DNA of 64,000 bases from Mesorhizobium shangrilense (GTDB lineage: Bacteria > Pseudomonadota > Alphaproteobacteria > Rhizobiales > Rhizobiaceae). The notes beneath the pieces were generated by a model, which made no database searches, was not told the DNA's origin, and saw nothing but the letters and a program-made list of their open reading frames with translations. Position numbers and translations under genes: made by a program. This document shows, piece by piece, positions 17,063 through 26,066 of this stretch (within the stretch, counting starts at the first letter, position 1; the number at the start of each line of letters is the position of its first letter). The stretch is from positions 99,933 to 163,932 of the forward strand of contig NZ_JAQGPN010000004.1 of assembly GCF_028826155.1 (NCBI RefSeq), in the 5' to 3' direction.

Positions 17063-18400
17063 ATGACACATATCGACAAGACGACCACCATCGGGATGAG
17101 CAGGCGCTCGTTCCTTCGTGGTGCAACTGCCACGGCAATCGGCGTCGCAACTCTGCCGGGCCTGATGTCGAGCACTGCATATGCAGCCTTCGACGGCACC
17201 CTTGAGATGCTGGCCTGGGATCACCGGCCGGACATGATCAAGACGCTTGTGGAATCCTGGACTGCCGCGGGCAATGCCCCGGTCGACCTGGCCGTCATCC
17301 CCAACCTGGGTTATTCCCCAGCCCTGCAGACGCGTCTGCGCGGCGGCGACAAGATCGACCTCTATTATAACTTCGCCTACAACAGCCAGAAGTTCGTCAA
17401 CGAAGGTTGGGCCGGTAAGCTCAACGGACTTCCCGGTGTTGATGATCTGATCGGGGAAATGTTCGAAAGCGCTCGCGGCCGGCACGTGAATGCCGATGGC
17501 GACATCATCTCGATCCCGTATTTCTCGGCAGTCCACACCCTGCAGTATAACGAGCAGTACCTCGCTGACGCTGGCGTCGAGAAGGTTCCGGGAACCCTGA
17601 GTGAGATCTATGAAGCGTCCGTCAAGATCAAGGAAGCGGGTCTCACTCCGTCGCCCTACGTTGCCTACTGGGTCAAGGAATTCTGCGAAGAATACCTCCA
17701 CACCTATCTTCTGAACGAAGGCATTGAAGCATTCGACGCTTCGGGCAAGCCCATCTTTGCAGACGACCCGCGTACCGCTGGCGTCTTCGAATGGTGGCAG
17801 AAGATGTATCGCGAGGGCCTGGTGCCCGCTTCCGTTCTGACCGACGACCCCGGCAAACTGGCCAACGAGATGGCGCAGGGTAATGCCGCCTTCTACGTGC
17901 TGCACCACTACTTCCTGACCTCCATCCGCTCGCTCGAAGGCCCGCAGTCGGCCAACGTCAAGCAGGCTCCGATTGGCGGCGAGAACTATACCCTCCAGAT
18001 CGGTGAAGTGCTGCAGCTCGGTCAGATCGACGATGAAGAGCGTCGCCTCTCGGCATGGGACTTGGCAAAGTACTATGGTTGGAAGGATAACACGGGCAAG
18101 TTCACCGTGTTCCGCGCCTGGGCAGAGTCGGCGGGCCTTGCAGCTCCCTACCCTGGCTTCTTCACCGATCCTGACGTCGTTGCAGCGTTCCCGGACTATT
18201 ACGACCTCCCTGCACTTTCGAAGATTTTCGAGACGGGATCGAAGGTCGTGCCGGCTCGTACGCTTCCTTGGTACCCGGACTTCCAGGCACGCGTTGGTGA
18301 TGTGATCCACGCACTGCTTCTGGGTCAGGCAACGCCGCAGGAAACGGTTGACGCGCTCACTCAGGCCGCTCTTGCCGCACAGGATGGCCCGAGCCTCTAA
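17063..18400 (+). CDS. ABC transporter substrate-binding protein, family 1, Tat-exported
   Basis: Protein of 445 residues. The signal carries a twin-arginine motif, S-R-R-S-F-L-R at residues 13-19, then ATATAIGVATLPGL, with cleavage near AYAAF. Export would therefore be by the Tat system, which is common for this family in rhizobia. The mature protein shows family-1 carbohydrate-binding features (LRGGDKIDLYYNFAY, WWQKMYREGLVP). The ligand is not evident; the operon enzymes suggest an N-acylated or glycosylated amino acid or an amino sugar. Confidence 0.88.
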   Translation: MTHIDKTTTIGMSRRSFLRGATATAIGVATLPGLMSSTAYAAFDGTLEMLAWDHRPDMIKTLVESWTAAGNAPVDLAVIPNLGYSPALQTRLRGGDKIDLYYNFAYNSQKFVNEGWAGKLNGLPGVDDLIGEMFESARGRHVNADGDIISIPYFSAVHTLQYNEQYLADAGVEKVPGTLSEIYEASVKIKEAGLTPSPYVAYWVKEFCEEYLHTYLLNEGIEAFDASGKPIFADDPRTAGVFEWWQKMYREGLVPASVLTDDPGKLANEMAQGNAAFYVLHHYFLTSIRSLEGPQSANVKQAPIGGENYTLQIGEVLQLGQIDDEERRLSAWDLAKYYGWKDNTGKFTVFRAWAESAGLAAPYPGFFTDPDVVAAFPDYYDLPALSKIFETGSKVVPARTLPWYPDFQARVGDVIHALLLGQATPQETVDALTQAALAAQDGPSL

Positions 18401-18442
18401 CCAAGAGCCCCAGACGGCCAACGGCCCGTACGGAATAACAAA

Positions 18443-19351
18443 ATGACAGCATCATTTAAAAACGGGTCGTTGGCGCGTTCAGATGCCTGGTTCGGCTTAA
18501 AGATGACCACAGTGGCCGCGATCATGATGGCTGTTCTGTTGCTCGTCCCATCGGCCCTCACAGTCATCTACTCCCTTCATAATGTGCCCGCGAATGGCTC
18601 CAGTTTCGGAGAGTTCGTAGGGTTCAGGAACTACCAGATCATCTTTGGAAGCGCCGTGTTCTGGCGCTCCGTCTGGGTGACACTCTGGTTTTCTCTCGGT
18701 TTTGTCGTTCTTTCGACACTGATCGGCTTTGCCATGGCCTTGCTCCTGAACCAGGAGTTTTTCGGCCGCGGCCTCGCTCGTGCGCTGCTGATCGTGCCGT
18801 GGGCTACCCCATGGCTGGTCATCGGCATTCTCTGGAAATGGTATGCAGATGGCAGCGTCGGCGGCCTCAATGCCCTGCTCGTCGGCCTCGGCATAACCAG
18901 TGACTACCAGAACTTCCTTGCGGACCCCAATTCCGCGCTGATGATCACTATCATCGCCGCTGCCTGGCGCCAGGCCAGCTTTGCCGGGATCCTGCTTCTG
19001 GCGGGCCTGCAGACGCTGCCAAGCGAGCTTTATGAAGCGGCCGAACTCGACGGCGCCAACTGGTGGCAGCGATTGCAGAACGTGACCATTCCTTGGCTTC
19101 GCCCGGTGCTGGTGACCGTTACCGTCCTCAACATTATCTACGCCTTCCTGCAGTTCGACGTGATCTTCGCGATGACGCAGGGCGGACCGGGCGACGCAAC
19201 CCAGGTGCTGTCGATCCTGATCTACCGCCAGCTTTTCGTGGTCACCCAGATTGGTCTCGGGTCGGCACTTGCCGTCGTTCTGGGCGTCGCCGCGCTGATC
19301 GGCGGACTGGTGACTGTAAAACTGCTCTATCGTGGGGAGGCTGCAAATTGA
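18443..19351 (+). CDS. ABC transporter permease, UgpA/MalF-like
   Basis: Inner-membrane permease of 302 residues with about six transmembrane segments, the first being VAAIMMAVLLLVPSALTVIYS. The EAA loop reads ELYEAAELDGANWWQRLQNVTIPWL, the classic carbohydrate-permease form. It follows the binding-protein gene by 42 bp and overlaps the second permease. Confidence 0.92.
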   Translation: MTASFKNGSLARSDAWFGLKMTTVAAIMMAVLLLVPSALTVIYSLHNVPANGSSFGEFVGFRNYQIIFGSAVFWRSVWVTLWFSLGFVVLSTLIGFAMALLLNQEFFGRGLARALLIVPWATPWLVIGILWKWYADGSVGGLNALLVGLGITSDYQNFLADPNSALMITIIAAAWRQASFAGILLLAGLQTLPSELYEAAELDGANWWQRLQNVTIPWLRPVLVTVTVLNIIYAFLQFDVIFAMTQGGPGDATQVLSILIYRQLFVVTQIGLGSALAVVLGVAALIGGLVTVKLLYRGEAAN

Positions 19352-20247
19352 CCGCTTTGCGCAAATTCTTCGTCAGACCAGCTGGCCGCGGCTCGCGTAG
19401 TCCTCTGCAAACGATCGCACTTTACGCTGCCGTCGTCGTCTTCGCCCTCTGGGTCCTGCTGCCGGTTTGGTATCTCGTCGTCTCGAGTCTGATTACGCCG
19501 CAGCAATTGGGCTCGCGATCGTTCACCTATTTCCCAACCTCGATCACCTTCGACAATTACCTTTCCATTCTCACCGGCAGCACCGCCAGTGCAGGGTTTG
19601 GTACGACGGATGTCGGTGCTCGACTCGTGCCCGCAATCGCCCAGAGTTTCCTGGTTTCGACGGTGCTGGTGGTTCTCAACCTCATCATCGCCGGCTCGGC
19701 TGCTTACGCGCTGTCGCGCTACCCCTTCCCGGGCTCGCGCCAGTTTGAGCTCGCGGTCATCGCTACCCGCGTCGTGCCGGCAATTGCCATTGTAGGCCCG
19801 TTCTTCGTGGCCTTCCGCGTGATCGGGGTTCTGAATTCGCCCTGGGCGCTGATCATCAGCTACAACGTCTTCACCCTGCCGCTAGCGGTCATGATCCTCA
19901 AGAACTACTTTGATCAGTTGCCGCAAGAGATCGAGGAGGCGGCCAAGATCGACGGCGCGGGACGCTTGCTGACCCTTGCCATCATCATCCTGCCGATTGC
20001 CAAGCCGGGGCTGGTCGCCGCAGGGGTTCTGATCTTCCTCGAAGCCTGGAGCGAGTTCTTCTATTCCCTCGTGCTGACCAACCAGCTCACCGTTCCCCCG
20101 CTCCTTGCGGGCTTCCAGTCGGTACAGCAGTTCAATTGGAACGCACTCGCGGCCGCCACGGTCATTTCGATGATCCCGCCTGTACTGCTCGTCATGATTT
20201 TCCAGCGCAACGTTGTTGGCTCCCTCACCGCAGGTGTCGGCAAATGA
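19348..20247 (+). CDS. ABC transporter permease, UgpE/MalG-like
   Basis: Permease of 299 residues. The start is taken as the TTG at 19348, which overlaps the upstream stop (TTGA); the frame is open upstream only inside the first permease gene, and no ATG fits. Transmembrane segments begin at ALYAAVVVFALWVLLPVWYLVV. The EAA loop is EIEEAAKIDGAGRLLTLAIIILP. Its stop overlaps the ATG of the oxidoreductase gene. It forms the channel with the MalF-like subunit. Confidence 0.88.
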   Translation: MTALRKFFVRPAGRGSRSPLQTIALYAAVVVFALWVLLPVWYLVVSSLITPQQLGSRSFTYFPTSITFDNYLSILTGSTASAGFGTTDVGARLVPAIAQSFLVSTVLVVLNLIIAGSAAYALSRYPFPGSRQFELAVIATRVVPAIAIVGPFFVAFRVIGVLNSPWALIISYNVFTLPLAVMILKNYFDQLPQEIEEAAKIDGAGRLLTLAIIILPIAKPGLVAAGVLIFLEAWSEFFYSLVLTNQLTVPPLLAGFQSVQQFNWNALAAATVISMIPPVLLVMIFQRNVVGSLTAGVGK

Positions 20248-21293
20248 CAAAGATCAAAGCCGTTGCCCTCAGCGCTGGCGCATGGTCCCAGTCCAGTCAC
20301 CTCCCTGCACTCGCGGAAGATCCCGAGGTTGAGATTGTTTGCATCACGAGCCCTGATGCGCAAAGCGCCCGGCGCTCGGCCGAAGCATTTGGCGCGCTGA
20401 ACTGGTCGACCGACTGGCGCGATGCGCTGAAATATGCGCCGGACATTGCGGTCGTATCTTCCCCTCCCGTCGCCCACGAGGAGATGGTTACTGGCGCCCT
20501 GCAGGCTGGGGCACATGTCCTCGTTGAGAAACCCTTCGCGCTTCATGCTCAGTCTGCTGCGCTTATGCGCGATGCCGCCAAAGCTGCAGACCGGCATTTG
20601 CTGATCGGATTTGGCTGGCCAGCCGCTCCGATCTTCGCAAAGGCCAAAGAGCTGATCGCCATTGGCGAGATTGGCCTGGTCGAACACGTCAACTTCCACC
20701 TTGCCGTCAATACGCGTGCTCTGCTCTCGGGCAGCACCGATGGCGGCTGGGGCGGCGAGACGGCGTCCGACACCTCCACCTATACCGATCCACGCATTTC
20801 AGCGGGCGGCTCAGCTGCCGTGTCGATGTCCCACCAATTGGGGCTGATTGAGTGGCTCACCCAAGATGAAATCGTCGCGGTGCACGCCAATACCTATCCG
20901 GCTGGTGCGCCAATTGATCTCCACGCGGCGGTCAATGCCCGATTTGCCGGCGGCGGCTCTGGAGTGATCTCCAGCGCCTCGACGCATCCCTACCTTGCTC
21001 GCCCACAGTGGCATCTCGCCCTTTATGGGGACAGAGGGCAGATCTGGCTCGACTCGATCTCCGATCACCTTCGCCTGATCCGTGCGGACGGCGATGTAGT
21101 TACGTTCGACGGAAGTGAAGCCTCTGGGGTCTACGATGCAGGAGCTCCTACGAAGACGCTGATCGCTTGCGCTCGTGGCGCAGTAGCCCCGGCGGGTGTC
21201 TCCGCACATCTGGCGACGCGTGTCGTTGCCATTACCGACGCAATTTACGAAAGCGCCCAAAGCGGCAGCCAAGTTCGGATTTCCAACCCATGA
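20244..21293 (+). CDS. Gfo/Idh/MocA-family NAD(P)-dependent oxidoreductase
   Basis: Protein of 349 residues from the ATG at 20244 (ATGA overlap with the permease). The N-terminal Rossmann domain shows AVALSAGAWSQSSHLPAL in place of the usual GxGxxG loop, and the typical HVLVEKPFALH motif with catalytic Lys at about residue 97. The C-terminal alpha/beta domain follows. The altered nucleotide loop is unusual but the EKP motif is intact. Members oxidise sugar or inositol hydroxyls; here it probably acts on a sugar part of the imported compound. Confidence 0.85.
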   Translation: MTKIKAVALSAGAWSQSSHLPALAEDPEVEIVCITSPDAQSARRSAEAFGALNWSTDWRDALKYAPDIAVVSSPPVAHEEMVTGALQAGAHVLVEKPFALHAQSAALMRDAAKAADRHLLIGFGWPAAPIFAKAKELIAIGEIGLVEHVNFHLAVNTRALLSGSTDGGWGGETASDTSTYTDPRISAGGSAAVSMSHQLGLIEWLTQDEIVAVHANTYPAGAPIDLHAAVNARFAGGGSGVISSASTHPYLARPQWHLALYGDRGQIWLDSISDHLRLIRADGDVVTFDGSEASGVYDAGAPTKTLIACARGAVAPAGVSAHLATRVVAITDAIYESAQSGSQVRISNP

Positions 21294-22894
21294 CCACGAG
21301 CATCCTCTTCGCCGGCGGCACGATCGTCGACGGCTCCGGCAACGTCCCCTTCCGCGGCGACGTGCTGGTCGAAGGTGACAAGATCACACGCGTCACTGAC
21401 GGCGCCGTCTCGCTGACCGCCGATCGCGTCATCGACATCTCCGGGCTGACCATTGCGCCGGGATTCATCGACATGCACACGCACTCTGACCTGCAAGTGC
21501 TGTGTACGCCTGACCATACTTCAAAGCTTTCGCAGGGCGTGACCACCGAAGTGCTCGGTCAGGACGGGCTTTCCTACGCACCGGTCAACGACGAAACTCT
21601 TCTCGAACTGCGTGCCCAGATCAAAGGCTGGAATGACGACCCGGCCGGCTTCGACTGGAACTGGCGCACCGTTGCCGAATATCTGCAGCGTCTCGACGGC
21701 AAGACGGCGACGAACTGCGCCTATCTCGTGCCGCATGGCAACCTGCGCATGATGGTAATGGGCAATGCCGCGCGCCTGGCGATGCCTGACGAACTTGAAC
21801 AGATGAAGTCGCTGCTGCGGCAGGCGATGGAGGAAGGCGGCGTCGGCCTTTCGACGGGCCTGACATATGTCCCCGCCATGTATTCTGATACCGACGAACT
21901 GGTCGCCTTGTGCGAAGTGGTTGCGGAGCATGGCGGGTTTTACTGCCCCCACCACCGCAACTATGGTGCCGATGCCCTCGGTGGATATCGCGAGTGCTTC
22001 GAGATCGCGCGGCGTTCCGGCGTTGCTCTCCACCTGGCGCATACCCACCTCAGCTTCGACTGCAACAAGGGTAAGCTCCCCGAGCTCATCTCGATGATCG
22101 ACGAAGCCATTGCCGATGGTGTCGACGTCAGCTTCGACAGCTACCCCTACCTCGCCGGAATGACCACACTCTTGTCCCAGCTTCCGAGCTGGGCGCTCTC
22201 AGGCACCGGTGAAGAACAGATGGCCCGCCTGAGGGACCCTGAAATGCGGGAACGCATCATTGACGCTCTCGATGTCACTGGTTCTGACGGCCATCAAGGC
22301 CTGACGGTCAACTGGAGTAATGTCCATATCGCCGGCCTGCCGGGTGCTCCCGAGCTTGAATGGCTTATGGATGACAATCTCGCAGTCTGCGCCGAAAAGA
22401 TTGGCAAGCGTCCCGCCGAACTCGCGCTTGATGTTCTCATCTCCACCGACCGCGCGGCGCCGTGCGTGTTCTTTATCGGCATCGAGGACCATGTTCGCAC
22501 CCTCATGCAGCATCCAGTTCATACCGTCGGCAGTGACGGCATTCTGGTTGGCGAACGCCCCCATCCCCGCAGCTGGGGAACTTTCCCGCGGATGCTCGAA
22601 ACTTACGTGCGGATCGAAAAGGTCCTCACGCTGACTGAGTGCGTCCGTCATATGACAAGCTCCGCAGCGCGCCGTTTGCGCCTCACCGATCGGGGATTGG
22701 TCGCCGAAGGCATGCTGGCCGATCTGGTGGTCTTCGATCCAGTAACCGTGTCCGAAAAGGCCACCTACGCAACCCCGCGCCAAGCGGCGACGGGCATCAA
22801 TCATGTCATGGTCAATGGCGTTTTCGCCCTCTGGGATGGCCAGGTATCCGGCGATCGTTCGGGCCGTGTCATCCGTCTCGGCTCCCTCAACTAA
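21290..22894 (+). CDS. N-acyl-D-amino-acid deacylase-like amidohydrolase
   Basis: Metal-dependent amidohydrolase of 534 residues (ATGA overlap with the previous gene). It carries GFIDMHTHSDLQ (metal HxH), GVTTEVLGQDGLS, GGVGLSTGLTYVP, YCPHHRNYG, HLAHTHLSFD and a late GSDGILVGERPHPRSWGTF segment. These are characteristic of D-aminoacylases (N-acyl-D-glutamate, D-aspartate or D-amino-acid deacylases). It would hydrolyse an N-acyl-D-amino acid to the free D-amino acid. The next gene, a D-serine dehydratase/D-threonine aldolase relative, would then act on that product. Confidence 0.85.
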   Translation: MTTSILFAGGTIVDGSGNVPFRGDVLVEGDKITRVTDGAVSLTADRVIDISGLTIAPGFIDMHTHSDLQVLCTPDHTSKLSQGVTTEVLGQDGLSYAPVNDETLLELRAQIKGWNDDPAGFDWNWRTVAEYLQRLDGKTATNCAYLVPHGNLRMMVMGNAARLAMPDELEQMKSLLRQAMEEGGVGLSTGLTYVPAMYSDTDELVALCEVVAEHGGFYCPHHRNYGADALGGYRECFEIARRSGVALHLAHTHLSFDCNKGKLPELISMIDEAIADGVDVSFDSYPYLAGMTTLLSQLPSWALSGTGEEQMARLRDPEMRERIIDALDVTGSDGHQGLTVNWSNVHIAGLPGAPELEWLMDDNLAVCAEKIGKRPAELALDVLISTDRAAPCVFFIGIEDHVRTLMQHPVHTVGSDGILVGERPHPRSWGTFPRMLETYVRIEKVLTLTECVRHMTSSAARRLRLTDRGLVAEGMLADLVVFDPVTVSEKATYATPRQAATGINHVMVNGVFALWDGQVSGDRSGRVIRLGSLN

Positions 22895-22905
22895 GGCCCG
22901 CATCT

Positions 22906-24057
22906 ATGTCTACCCAGCGCGAAACCGTTGCAGCCCGTGATTGGTCTGCTCTTCCAGTCGCCACCCCGGGCCTTGTTCTGGACCGCGATGTCTTTGACGC
23001 GAACATGAAGGAGATGGTCGACATCGCCCGCTCCGCCAATGTCGAGCTGGTGCCGCACGCAAAAACCCATCGCATGGCCGCAGTGGGTCAGCGCCAGATT
23101 GAACTGGGAGCCACCGGACTTTGCGTGGCGAAGATCGGCGAAGCCGAGGCCTTTGCCGACGCTGGTATTAGCTATCTCTTCGTCGCAAATCCCGTGATGG
23201 GCGAAGACAAGCTGGAGCGCGCTCTGAAGCTCTCCGCGCGTGCAAACCTCATGCTTGCCGTGGACGGCATCGAAGCGGCGCAGGCGGCCGGCGCGCATTT
23301 CGCCAAGGCCGGAAAGACCGTGAGGCTCATGTTGGCTGTCGACTCCGGTTTGGGTCGCGAAGGCGTAAACCCGGCGGAAGCCGCTGATGTCGGCGCTGCA
23401 ATCGCTGCCCTCCATGGCGTTGAGCTCGTCGGCGTCTATACGCATGAAGGCACCACCTATGGCGCCAAGGATCAGGCCGATCTCGAAGCGCGCGCCCGTG
23501 CCGCTGGCGAACTCATGGTCAGCGTTGCTGAGAGCATTCGCGCCAAGGGCATCGCCCTTCCTATCGTCTCGCTGGGCGCTTCCGCGTCAGCGCGCGCGGT
23601 CGCCCATGTCCCCGGTGTGACGCAGATCCGCCCCGGCATCTTTGCCTTCAACGACGTCGGTCAGATCGCTCTCGGCAATGCCACACTTGAGACCACCGCG
23701 GTGCGCGTCATCGCGACTGTCACGAGCCATCCCGACCCAGACCGCGCATGCATCGACGCCGGATCAAAGTCTCTGTCGACGGATCTTGTGCCCGCTGGCG
23801 CGCATCGTGACGAGTATCCGGGCCACGGCATTCTGGTGAATGCGCCCGGCTGGGTTTTGGAGCGCATGTCGGAGGAGCATGGCTGGCTCCGCTACAAGGG
23901 CGAAGGTGAACCCACGCCGCTGCCTGTCGGGACCCGACTTGAAATCATCCCAAACCATGTTTGCATGCCTTTTGCTTTGCTGAGAAAAGCTTCTGTGCTC
24001 GCGAATGGCGAAATCGTGGCGACGTGGGAAGGCTTTGGAGCGGGCTCATCGGAGTGA
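22906..24057 (+). CDS. DSD1-type PLP enzyme (D-serine dehydratase / D-threonine aldolase family)
   Basis: Protein of 383 residues from the ATG at 22906. The fold-type III barrel begins with TPGLVLDRDVFDANMKEM and the PLP-binding Lys in VPHAKTHRM at about residue 55. The C-terminal IIPNHVCMPF supplies the His-x-Cys zinc ligands typical of eukaryotic-type D-serine dehydratase and D-threonine aldolase. It would deaminate or cleave a D-amino acid. If it is a dehydratase, its 2-aminoacrylate product is the substrate of the RidA protein encoded upstream. It lies 11 bp after the deacylase gene. Confidence 0.85.
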   Translation: MSTQRETVAARDWSALPVATPGLVLDRDVFDANMKEMVDIARSANVELVPHAKTHRMAAVGQRQIELGATGLCVAKIGEAEAFADAGISYLFVANPVMGEDKLERALKLSARANLMLAVDGIEAAQAAGAHFAKAGKTVRLMLAVDSGLGREGVNPAEAADVGAAIAALHGVELVGVYTHEGTTYGAKDQADLEARARAAGELMVSVAESIRAKGIALPIVSLGASASARAVAHVPGVTQIRPGIFAFNDVGQIALGNATLETTAVRVIATVTSHPDPDRACIDAGSKSLSTDLVPAGAHRDEYPGHGILVNAPGWVLERMSEEHGWLRYKGEGEPTPLPVGTRLEIIPNHVCMPFALLRKASVLANGEIVATWEGFGAGSSE

Positions 24058-24061
24058 GAGC

Positions 24062-25108
24062 ATGAGTGGCGGAATCCTAGACAATAGCGAAGTTCTCCTT
24101 GTCGCCTCGCGCGGCGCGGCCGAAGAGCATGGCCTCTGGCTGTGGACCGAAGGCGAAGGTGGTTGGACCGGTCGGCAGATCGACACTGTCCGCCAATTGT
24201 CTTCGCTTACCGCGCATCCCAAACTGCCTGTGGTTTACGGCACGGCAGGCGTCGAAGAGGGCTGGCTCTACTCCTGGCACATCGATGCGAAGCGAGAAGA
24301 ACGCCTCTCGGCGACACTCAGCATGGGCGTTGAGCCCTGCGATCTGACTGTGGATCCGAGCGGCCGCCTGCTTATTGCGACCAACTACACAACCAGCACA
24401 CTGGCTCTCCAGCCGCTCGGTCCCGACGGGGCATTCGATGGCCCACTGTCCCTTTTCAGACTGTCTGGCAGCGGGCCAGAGGTTGCCCGACAAGACGATG
24501 CGCATCCGCACCAGGCCTTCTTCAGGGACGAGACACTCATCGTCATCGACTTGGGCGCAGACTGTGTACGCGAATTCAGGCTGGACTTCTCCAAGACAGG
24601 CGCGGAGGTTCTCATCGAAATCCGGACAACGCCCGTCCCGCCGAGCACAGGTCCGCGACATGGCGTCATTCTCGATGACGGACGTCTGGCCGTGAGCGGT
24701 GAACTGGGTGAAAATCTCATCACCGGACACCTTGGTGGATCGGCCGCGGACTGGGCGAATATCCGCAGTACGCTCTGCACCGGTCCTGCCAAAACGCGCT
24801 GGGAGCGCAATTATCCGGGCGACATCCGCCGCAGCGGCGATGGCCGGTATGTTTATTTCGCCAACCGCTCCTACGATACACTCGCCACGTTCGATGTCAC
24901 CGAGGCAGAGCCGAAGCTCATTGCCGAACTCGATACGACTGTTCATTGGCCGCAGCACATCGTCGTGCGGCGCGATTGCCTGATGGTTGCTGGCTGGGAT
25001 TCCTCCCGCGTTGTCACGTTGCGGCTCAGTGATGGCATACCCCAGCGGGTCGTACCGATTTTCGACTGCGCGGGCGCCGGCTGGTTGCATATTCACCAGA
25101 TCCCCTGA
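24062..25108 (+). CDS. Lactonase-like beta-propeller protein (6-phosphogluconolactonase family)
   Basis: Protein of 348 residues from the ATG at 24062. The repeated blade-like segments end with DVSRFDVT-style motifs (RYVYFANRSYDTLATFDVT). HPHQAFFRD and WERNYPGDIRRSGDGRYVYFANRS match the 7-bladed propeller lactonases (PF10282 style). It would hydrolyse a sugar lactone, which fits a Gfo/Idh dehydrogenase that makes one. No signal peptide is seen, so it acts in the cytoplasm. The lactonase assignment is from family resemblance only. Confidence 0.7.
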   Translation: MSGGILDNSEVLLVASRGAAEEHGLWLWTEGEGGWTGRQIDTVRQLSSLTAHPKLPVVYGTAGVEEGWLYSWHIDAKREERLSATLSMGVEPCDLTVDPSGRLLIATNYTTSTLALQPLGPDGAFDGPLSLFRLSGSGPEVARQDDAHPHQAFFRDETLIVIDLGADCVREFRLDFSKTGAEVLIEIRTTPVPPSTGPRHGVILDDGRLAVSGELGENLITGHLGGSAADWANIRSTLCTGPAKTRWERNYPGDIRRSGDGRYVYFANRSYDTLATFDVTEAEPKLIAELDTTVHWPQHIVVRRDCLMVAGWDSSRVVTLRLSDGIPQRVVPIFDCAGAGWLHIHQIP

Positions 25109-25187
25109 CGCCAAGGCTCGCCAAGCGGGCAAGTACTACGCTAGGGCAATATGCAGATCGACACGAGTAAAGGGACGACTCGACCAA

Positions 25188-26066
25188 GTGACATCAGAAC
25201 AGGGCAAGATCAGCACTAAAACGAATACCAATGCGGCGGCTAGAACGCGCAGAGGAAGTACAGGGGCGTCTTACTCTGTTCCCGCCTTGGAGAAGGCGCT
25301 CGATGTCCTGGAGATGATGTCGGACCTTTCCCAGCCCGTGACCCCGAGCCAGATTGCCCAGCAGCTTGGTCGGTCGCTGCAGGAAGTCTATCGCATCGTA
25401 CTCGTGCTGGAGGCGAGGGGCTATATCGTGCGCCCGCCCGGCACGGAGGCCCTCGTGCTGTCGACACAGCTCTACGGCTTGGCAACGCGCTTTCCACCAT
25501 TCCGTCGGGTTGTCGACGTTGCCCAGCCGATTATCAACAGCTTGGCCGTCAGCACCGGTGAGGCTGTCCATCTTGCCGTCCTCGATGGGCTTCGCATGTG
25601 CATCATGGCGCAAGTCGATAGCCCCCAGGCCATCGGTGTTCGGCTGCGCGTTGGGGCCCACAGCTCTGCAGTTTTGGGCTCTTCGGGCAGAACCCTCGTG
25701 GCGTTCCAGGCCGAAAACGTCCGTGAATGGTATCTGGATCAGGCGAAATCCCAGCTCAAGGAAGATGAGCTCACCTATCTTCACGCGCGGATCGAGACCA
25801 TACTCGCCAACGGCTACGAGTTGGTTGAAGGACGCCTGTTGCCTGGCGTCGTCGACATCAGCTTCCCAATCTTGGATAGCAATGACACAGCCCTGGCGGC
25901 AGTGACCGTTCCGTATCTCAGCAGTTACGGAACGCCCAGGCCACTGGCGGAAGTGGTCGGCATGCTCCACGAAGCTGCGGACACAATCTGCATGGCCATG
26001 GGGGGCAAGCTCGCCCCACTCAGGAAGCCGATCCCGGCCCCCGGTCCTCGCTTGGACCCACAGTGA
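25188..26066 (+). CDS. IclR-family transcriptional regulator
   Basis: Protein of 292 residues from a GTG at 25188. Residues about 28-85 form the winged HTH (VPALEKALDVLEMMSDLSQPVTPSQIAQQLGRSLQEVYR). The effector domain follows, with LGSSGRTLVAFQAENVREWY and the C-terminal VDISFPILDSNDTALAAVTVPYL. It lies in the catabolic operon and overlaps the next gene (GTGA). It is the best candidate to bind the AGGTGATATCACCT palindrome before the operon. Confidence 0.88.
   Translation: MTSEQGKISTKTNTNAAARTRRGSTGASYSVPALEKALDVLEMMSDLSQPVTPSQIAQQLGRSLQEVYRIVLVLEARGYIVRPPGTEALVLSTQLYGLATRFPPFRRVVDVAQPIINSLAVSTGEAVHLAVLDGLRMCIMAQVDSPQAIGVRLRVGAHSSAVLGSSGRTLVAFQAENVREWYLDQAKSQLKEDELTYLHARIETILANGYELVEGRLLPGVVDISFPILDSNDTALAAVTVPYLSSYGTPRPLAEVVGMLHEAADTICMAMGGKLAPLRKPIPAPGPRLDPQ

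Noticed and set aside
16961..18421. 486-codon minus-strand open frame
   Set aside because: Complement of the Tat-exported binding-protein gene; no recognisable motif.
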